From positions 3,957-24,325 of the forward strand of contig DHXA01000093.1 in the NCBI GenBank assembly GCA_002413455.1: DNA of 20,369 bases. Direction: 5' to 3'. The notes under the pieces were generated by a model that saw nothing but the letters and a program-made list of their open reading frames with translations, had not been told where the DNA came from and did not search any database. The stretch comes from Rhodanobacter sp. UBA5168 (lineage in GTDB: Bacteria; Pseudomonadota; Gammaproteobacteria; Xanthomonadales; Rhodanobacteraceae). Positions 15,732 to 20,369 of the stretch are shown here, piece after piece (the stretch's first letter is position 1; the number at the start of each line of letters is the position of its first letter). The position numbers and the translations under genes were made by a program.

Positions 15732-16547
15732 ATGTCCATGCTCCCGCTGACCCTCGCCGTCATCACCCACAACGAGGCCGACAACATCGCGCGCTGTCTC
15801 GACAGCGTGCCGTTCGCGGCGGAGAAGCTGGTGGTCGACAGCGGCAGCGACGACGACACGGTGGCGATCGCGCAGGCGCACGGCGCACGGGTAGTGCAGC
15901 AGGCCTGGCTGGGCTTCGGCCCGCAGCGCAACTTCGCCACCAGCCAGTGTCGCCACGACTGGATCCTGGTGCTGGATGCGGACGAATACCTCACTCCGGA
16001 ACTCGCCGCGGAATTGCAGCAGCGGCTGCCGGCCTTGATGGCGAGCGCCACGCCGGCCGCGTACCTGCGCCGCAGCACGATCTACATGGGCGCGCCGATG
16101 CGCTGGTATCGCCCCGCCGTCGGCGAGCAGATGGCTCGGCTGTATCACCGCGGCCGCGCGAGGTGGAGCGATGCACGGGTGCACGAATCGCTGCACTTCG
16201 ACGGCACCGCACCGACGCTGGGCGCGCCGTTCAACCACATCAACAATCCCACCCTGGCGCACAAGCAGCTGAAGGTATTGCGGTATGCCGAGCTGAAATG
16301 CCGCGACTGGCTGGACAAGGGCAAACCGGTGCGGATGTGGCAGGCGCCGTTCGTGTTCGCGCTGGCCTTTCTCAAGGATTACCTGTTCCGGCTGGCGTTC
16401 ATGGACGGCTGGCGCGGCTTCATGGTCGCGCACACGGCCGCCAGCTACGCGATCTACAAGCGCATGCGCTATTACGAGATGGTCAACAACCCGGCGTCGG
16501 TAGCGCGCGCCGCAGCACAGCTGCAAAAACATGGACTCGACCGCTGA
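15732..16547 (+). CDS. WaaE/KdtX-like GT2 glycosyltransferase (LPS core)
   Basis: A 271-residue GT2 enzyme of the WaaE/KdtX group, whose known members add a beta-1,4-linked glucose to heptose I of the LPS inner core in the cytoplasm. LAVITHNEADNIARCLDSV (8-26), LVVDSGSDDDT (33-43), GFGPQRNFA (61-69) and VLDADEYL (80-87) are the group's characteristic blocks, together with RVHESLHF near 156-163 and the long basic/aromatic C-terminal region (KDYLFRLAFMDGWRGFMVA). The length is near that of known WaaE proteins. The ATG at 15732 has no Shine-Dalgarno but lies directly after a TAGAAT box. The exact sugar and acceptor are inference from family. Confidence 0.85.
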   Translation: MSMLPLTLAVITHNEADNIARCLDSVPFAAEKLVVDSGSDDDTVAIAQAHGARVVQQAWLGFGPQRNFATSQCRHDWILVLDADEYLTPELAAELQQRLPALMASATPAAYLRRSTIYMGAPMRWYRPAVGEQMARLYHRGRARWSDARVHESLHFDGTAPTLGAPFNHINNPTLAHKQLKVLRYAELKCRDWLDKGKPVRMWQAPFVFALAFLKDYLFRLAFMDGWRGFMVAHTAASYAIYKRMRYYEMVNNPASVARAAAQLQKHGLDR

Positions 16548-16673
16548 CCACCGCACCAGACCGCGACGGAGCACGAGGCAGCGAACCCGCACGGCACCTT
16601 CGGCCCTTCATCGGCGGGAAATGGATCGGGGCGAGAGGGCGGGTGCGCGCCATAAGCTTTATCTTGTAGACCC
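16548..16673 (+). promoter_or_regulatory. 126-base gap with an AT-rich patch before the glycerophosphotransferase gene
   Basis: The only AT-rich patch is CATAAGCTTTATCTTGTAG (16651-16669). TATCTT (16660-16665) could be a weak -10, 8 bases before the ATG, again without a Shine-Dalgarno. No -35 or terminator is evident. Confidence 0.22.
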
Positions 16674-17732
16674 ATGACATTCGAGCCTTCCATGCCCCAG
16701 CCCGCACCGAAGAAGCACTACCTCCTGTACGGCTCCGAGCGCTATGCGCTGGCCATCCTGCGCCCGCTGCAGGAAGCGATCCGCGCCCGCGGCGACGAGG
16801 CGGCGTGGTTCTTCGACGGTCCCGGCGCCGAGGATCTGGTCGATGGTGAACGTCTGCTCAGCGTGGCCGAGGTGCGTGCGTGGCGACCGATCGCGGTGAT
16901 CACCTCCAGCAATGCCGTCCCGCATTTTTTCCCCGGCGTGAAGGTGGAAACCTTCCACGGCTTCGACGCCGGCAAGCCCCGGCACATCTATATCCGCGGC
17001 TTCTTCGACCTGTACTGCACCACCGGCCCGCGCGACACCAGGGCGTTTGGGGAGGTGGCGGCAAAGCTCGGTCATTTCGCGGTGATGGAAACCGGCTGGC
17101 CCAAGCTCGACCCGTTCATGCGCGAGATCGCCGGCGCGCTGCCAGCGGTGCGCCAGCCGCCGGTGATCCTGTACCACTCCACTTTCTCGCCGTCGTGGAG
17201 CGCTGCCGAGACGCTGTACGAGGAAGTGAAGCGGCTGTCGCGCGACGGCCGCTGGCGCTGGATCGTCACGTTCCATCCGAAGATGAATCCCGACACGATC
17301 GCGAAGTTCAAAGCGCTGCAGAACGAACACCTCACCTTCGCCGAGAACGACAACATCCTCGAACTGTTCCCGCAGGTCGACCTGATGTGCTCGGATACGT
17401 CATCCGCACTGAATGAGTTTCTGCTCACCGGCAAACCGGTGGTGACGTTCAAGAATCGTCGGCCGGGGCCACAGCTGATTGATATCGACGACCCGGCGCA
17501 GTTCGAGTCGGCGATTGACCGTGCATTGGCGCGCCCGCCGGAATTGCTCCAGGCGATCCGCGATTATGCCGACGCGATCCACCCGTACCGGGACGGCCGC
17601 TCCAGCGAGCGCGTGCTCGACGCCATCGACGCCTTCATCGCTGCCGGCGCCCGTAACCCACGCCGCAAGCCATTGAACCTGTGGCGCAAGCTGAAGATCC
17701 GCCGCCGTATCGGCTACTGGGGTCCGGCCTGA
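16674..17732 (+). CDS. CDP-glycerol glycerophosphotransferase family protein (TagB/TagF-like)
   Basis: The 352-residue protein resembles the catalytic domain of TagB/TagF, GT-B-like enzymes that transfer glycerol phosphate from CDP-glycerol in Gram-positive teichoic acid synthesis. Landmarks are TFHGFDAGKP (93-102), the second-domain start PVILYHSTFSPSW (163-175), VTFHPKMN (198-205, with H201) and SDTSSALNEFLLTGKPVVTF (240-259), which corresponds to the SDxSS donor site of TagF. The C-terminal tail is very basic (RRKPLNLWRKLKIRRR, 328-343), suggesting membrane-surface binding. ATG at 16692 is an alternative start. In this Gram-negative setting a role in adding phosphoglycerol or another phospho-linked group to LOS/LPS is inferred. 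No CDP-glycerol synthesis gene is visible here. Confidence 0.75.
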   Translation: MTFEPSMPQPAPKKHYLLYGSERYALAILRPLQEAIRARGDEAAWFFDGPGAEDLVDGERLLSVAEVRAWRPIAVITSSNAVPHFFPGVKVETFHGFDAGKPRHIYIRGFFDLYCTTGPRDTRAFGEVAAKLGHFAVMETGWPKLDPFMREIAGALPAVRQPPVILYHSTFSPSWSAAETLYEEVKRLSRDGRWRWIVTFHPKMNPDTIAKFKALQNEHLTFAENDNILELFPQVDLMCSDTSSALNEFLLTGKPVVTFKNRRPGPQLIDIDDPAQFESAIDRALARPPELLQAIRDYADAIHPYRDGRSSERVLDAIDAFIAAGARNPRRKPLNLWRKLKIRRRIGYWGPA

Positions 17733-17761
17733 GCGTGCGCTGGATCCCGCTTCCGATGGCC

Positions 17762-17809
17762 TTGCCGGTGCGCCGCGCAGGCTAGAATCGTCCCCTTGCC
17801 TGCCAAGAG
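17762..17809 (+). promoter_or_regulatory. Putative promoter and ribosome binding site of the second GT39 gene
   Basis: TTGCCG (17762-17767), a 15-base spacer and TAGAAT (17783-17788) form a plausible sigma70-type promoter. AAGAG (17805-17809) then lies 7 bases before GTG 17817, giving a leader of roughly 20 bases. This favours GTG 17817 over TTG 17796 as the start. Confidence 0.4.
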
Positions 17810-17816
17810 TCCGCCC

Positions 17817-19544
17817 GTGTCATCGAGCCCCTATAGCCGTACCGAACAATTGCGTGCCGGATGGCCGTGGCTGCCACTGTGGACGGCGGTGGCGTTGCTG
17901 GCGATCTTTTCGCATGGGCCGATGCCGCTGTATTCCACACGTACCCTGGCGGTGGCATGGGAGATGTGGAACCAGGGCCATTGGCTGGTGCCGCACATCA
18001 ACGGCCAGCCTTACAGCGAGAAGGCGCCGCTGCTGTTCTGGCTGATCCAGGCTGGCTGGTTCGCGTTCGGTGTCAACGACATCTGGCCGCGTGTGCTGGA
18101 AGTGTTGATCGGCGGCGCCCAGCTGGTGCTGGTGTCGATGCTGGCGCGGCGACTGTTTCCCAGCCGCCCGTGGATGGCCAAGGCGGCGCCATGGATGCTG
18201 CTGGCTTTCGGCTATGCGTTCCTGTTCGGCCTGCAGATCATGTACGACGTCTTGCTGGCCCTGTGGACGCTGGCCGCGCTGCTGTGCCTGACCCCGAAGA
18301 CGCAACGGGCCGAACCGCGCTGGCTGCTGTTCGGGTTGTGCGTCGGCCTGGGCCTGTTGACCAAGGGCCCGGTGATGCTGTTGCACGTGATCTTCCCGTG
18401 GCTGCTCGGCCCGATGTGGAACGACTGGGCAAGCCAGCATCGCGCTCGCTGGTATGGGCGCGGCCTGCTGTCGCTGCTGCTCGGCGGCGCGATGCTGCTG
18501 GCATGGGCGTTGCCCGCCGGTTTCTCTGGCGGCGACGCGTATCGGCAACGGCTGTTCTTCACCCAGACGGCCGGTCGCGTGGTCGACAAGCTGTCCCAGG
18601 GCAAGGATCTGCAGAACCATGCCGAGCCGATCTGGTTCTATCTGCAGTGGTTGCCGCTGCTGCTGTTTCCGTTCAGCGGCTGGCCGCGCGTGTGGGTGGC
18701 CGTCGCCGGTCTGCGGCGTCCGCTGGAACCGGGTCTGCGCTTTGCGTTGTGCTGGCTGGTGCCGGGCTTCATCGTATTTTCGCTGATCAGCGGCAAGCAG
18801 CTGTATTACCCGCTGCCGGAAATGGGCGGCATCGCGCTGCTGATGGCCGGCGCCATCGCCGTACTGCGCGAGCGCCGACCCGCCCTGGCCAGCAACGGCT
18901 GGCTCGGTACCTGGCCGCTGGGCGTGGGCGGTATCGCGTTCGCTCTGGTGTTGTTCGCGCTGCCACTGCTGGTCGCCGGCAATCATCTGCATGGCGAATG
19001 GCCGGATGCCGCGGCACCGTACAGCCGTTATTTCAGCGTGGTGTTCCTGCTGCTGGGCGGCTTGCTGTTGTTGCGCGGCCGCGGTGAACTGCGTCGCCTG
19101 GCGGTGGCCGGGCTGGTCGGCGCACTCGCCCTCAATACGCTGTTCACGCTGACCCTGTGGACGCGCTGGGACTTGCGCCCGACCGCTCACCTGCTCGGTG
19201 CGATCGAACAGGCGAATCTCCCTATCGCCTACCTGGGCCACTACGAAGGTCAGTTCCATTTCGAGGGCCGGCTGACCCGGCCGATCGACGAGCTGTCCGG
19301 CGAGCAGGCTCTGCAGGACTATGCCCGCAGCCACCCCGATGGGGTGATCGTGACGCACCCGGAAAAGCTGGACGCCAACGACATGCGTTATGCGCTGCTG
19401 GTGCAGCCGTTCCGGTCGTCGTGGCTGGTGGTGTGGCCGGCCGTTTCGCTGGCCGACCTGCACACCGGCCACACGCCGCCGGAGCCGGCCCGGCCTACGC
19501 GGATCTACCCGGTCAGCGACGGGCGCTATCGCCCGCAGCCATGA
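17817..19544 (+). CDS. GT39 / ArnT-like membrane protein lacking the usual loop-1 acidic pair
   Basis: A 575-residue polytopic protein related to ArnT/PMT-type transferases, with about 11-12 hydrophobic segments and a C-terminal soluble region from about residue 455. YSEKAPLLFWLIQAGW (66-81), LLTKGPVMLLH (180-190) and the later SGKQLYYPLPEM match family landmarks. In loop 1, GPMPLYSTRTLAVAWEMW (34-51) lines up with the first GT39 protein at RDPWPSDEPRFALVARWM, but Y39-S40 replace its D60-E61. So the catalytic acidic pair may be missing or moved, for example to E49. GTG 17817 is chosen on the AAGAG site; TTG 17796 would add 7 residues. The TPR gene overlaps its stop as ATGA. Whether it is an active transferase is open. 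Confidence 0.83.
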   Translation: MSSSPYSRTEQLRAGWPWLPLWTAVALLAIFSHGPMPLYSTRTLAVAWEMWNQGHWLVPHINGQPYSEKAPLLFWLIQAGWFAFGVNDIWPRVLEVLIGGAQLVLVSMLARRLFPSRPWMAKAAPWMLLAFGYAFLFGLQIMYDVLLALWTLAALLCLTPKTQRAEPRWLLFGLCVGLGLLTKGPVMLLHVIFPWLLGPMWNDWASQHRARWYGRGLLSLLLGGAMLLAWALPAGFSGGDAYRQRLFFTQTAGRVVDKLSQGKDLQNHAEPIWFYLQWLPLLLFPFSGWPRVWVAVAGLRRPLEPGLRFALCWLVPGFIVFSLISGKQLYYPLPEMGGIALLMAGAIAVLRERRPALASNGWLGTWPLGVGGIAFALVLFALPLLVAGNHLHGEWPDAAAPYSRYFSVVFLLLGGLLLLRGRGELRRLAVAGLVGALALNTLFTLTLWTRWDLRPTAHLLGAIEQANLPIAYLGHYEGQFHFEGRLTRPIDELSGEQALQDYARSHPDGVIVTHPEKLDANDMRYALLVQPFRSSWLVVWPAVSLADLHTGHTPPEPARPTRIYPVSDGRYRPQP

Positions 19545-19867
19545 ATGCCGTACTGATCGCCAGCCTGCGCAAGCAGTGCGGCGGGCCACGCGATGGTGCG
19601 CTGCTGCGCTTTTCGCTCGGCAACGCCTTGCTTGCCGACGGCGAACTACAGGCGGCGATCGACGAACTGCGCCGCGCCCTCGGCTTCGATCCGGTCTACT
19701 CCGCCGCCTGGAAACTGCTGGGCAAGGCCTGCCTCGACGCGGGCCAACCGCAGGCCGCCGCCGAAGCCTGGCGCAATGGCATTGCCGCCGCCGCCCAGCG
19801 CGGCGACAAACAGGCCGAGAAAGAGATGACCGTGTTCCTGCGCCGGTTGGAGAAGACCCGGCCGTAG
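19541..19867 (+). CDS. Small tetratricopeptide-repeat protein
   Basis: A 108-residue soluble protein with two TPR-like helical hairpins at about 20-51 (FSLGNALLADGELQAAIDEL) and 53-84 (AAWKLLGKACLDAGQPQAAA), showing the usual W/L-G-A-P spacing. It ends in a charged helix (QRGDKQAEKEMTVFLRRLEK). There is no signal peptide or membrane segment, so it is probably cytoplasmic. The ATG overlaps the TGA of the upstream GT39-like gene (ATGA), implying coupled translation and perhaps a shared function or complex. The next gene is convergent, with 18 bases between the stops. The molecular role is unknown. Confidence 0.75.
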   Translation: MNAVLIASLRKQCGGPRDGALLRFSLGNALLADGELQAAIDELRRALGFDPVYSAAWKLLGKACLDAGQPQAAAEAWRNGIAAAAQRGDKQAEKEMTVFLRRLEKTRP

Positions 19868-19885
19868 CGCGGTGTGGGCGGCTTG

Positions 19886-20369
19886 TCAGCCTTGTTCGCG
19901 ATCGTACGGGCTGACCAGGCCATCGGCCGAATAGCGTTTGTACTGCCACTGGTATTGCGCGAAAGCCCGCTCCACGCAGTCCTGCACACCGCGGTTGAGC
20001 GCCGCGCAGGCACGGCCTGGATCGGCGTCGGCAATCCCTTCCGGTGCCGGCAACAGATGGATCCGGTAGCCGGCACCGCGCGGCAGACGTTCGGCGAACG
20101 CAAACAGCACGGTCGCACCCGTGCGCGCGGCCAGCCGCGGCAGCAGCACCATGGTCAGCGCCTGACGACCGAAGAACGGCGCGAACTGGCCCTCGCCCGC
20201 ACGTGGTTTTTGATCCGGCAGGATTCCCACGGTGCCGCCCGCGGCCAGCCGTTTGTACAACGTGCGCACGCCGGCGCCATCGGCACGCACCTGTTCCGGC
20301 GCCAGCGCGCCGCGCACCTTGCGCAGCAACTTCTCGATCGCGGCGATCCGCGGTGGTCGGTACAGGATC
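19886..20369 (-). CDS. Lipid A acyltransferase, LpxL/HtrB family, C-terminal part
   Basis: The visible 160 residues are the C-terminal half of a lysophospholipid-type acyltransferase of the LpxL/LpxM family, which adds secondary acyl chains to lipid A at the inner membrane. ILYRPPRIAAIEKLL at the window edge matches the family's LYRPPRNP block. GVRTLYKRLAAGGTVGILPD (about 40-59 of the fragment) leads to DQKPRAGEGQFAPFFGRQAL, the conserved DQ-P-FFG region. QWQYKRYS near the C-terminus is also typical. The N-terminus, with the catalytic H-x4-D motif, lies outside the window, so activity cannot be judged. It is convergent with the TPR gene. LpxL, LpxM and LpxP cannot be told apart here. Confidence 0.87.
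   Translation of the reverse strand, partial: ILYRPPRIAAIEKLLRKVRGALAPEQVRADGAGVRTLYKRLAAGGTVGILPDQKPRAGEGQFAPFFGRQALTMVLLPRLAARTGATVLFAFAERLPRGAGYRIHLLPAPEGIADADPGRACAALNRGVQDCVERAFAQYQWQYKRYSADGLVSPYDREQG

Noticed and set aside
17820..19949. A 709-codon open frame on the minus strand opposite the second GT39-like gene and the TPR gene
   Set aside because: Very rich in Q, R, A and H with no motif, as expected from the complement of Leu/Ala/Gly-rich membrane-protein codons.

Overview
The window is GC-rich throughout, with start codons ATG, GTG and TTG and tightly packed genes. Gene content and order point to a gammaproteobacterium of the Xanthomonadales, most likely Rhodanobacteraceae or Xanthomonadaceae. 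The main clues are tsaP-dprA-topA-tsaC divergent from def-fmt-rsmB, and an aryl-polyene/xanthomonadin-type AMP ligase at the left edge. This placement comes from recognising gene families by eye, not from a database search. I saw no RNA genes, CRISPR arrays, insertion sequences or phage genes. No gene-free stretch exceeds about 190 bases.

Layout. (A) 1-731, minus: N-terminal two thirds or so of an AMP-forming acyl/aryl ligase that runs off the left edge. (B) 870-6474, minus: a conserved block, read in transcription order as tsaP (LysM protein of the type IV pilus secretin), a Rho-independent terminator, dprA (DNA uptake and recombination), topA (topoisomerase I with a lysine-rich tail) and tsaC (tRNA t6A synthesis). 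(C) 6663-9438, plus: def, fmt and rsmB, an overlapping operon for formyl-Met handling and 16S rRNA m5C967 methylation. It diverges from block B across a 188-base promoter region. (D) 9505-19867: a cell-envelope glycan locus with a GT39/ArnT-like membrane transferase, an O-antigen-ligase-like polytopic protein, a GT-B glycosyltransferase, two GT2 enzymes on the opposite strand, a WaaE/KdtX-like GT2, a TagB/TagF-like (CDP-glycerol) glycerophosphotransferase family protein, a second GT39-like protein and a small TPR protein. (E) 19886-20369, minus: the C-terminal part of an LpxL/HtrB-type lipid A acyltransferase, cut by the right edge.

How it fits together. Block D has most of the activities needed to build and decorate a short LPS/LOS core: cytoplasmic sugar transferases, a phosphoglycerol-type transferase, two periplasm-facing polyprenyl-phosphate-sugar transferases and a ligase-family protein. 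A lipid A acyltransferase sits next to it. It is therefore a good candidate for a LOS/LPS core assembly and modification locus, but the sugars and acceptors cannot be read from sequence. The least explained parts are the second GT39 protein, which lacks the usual acidic pair in its first periplasmic loop, its translationally coupled TPR partner, and the teichoic-acid-type transferase in a Gram-negative setting.
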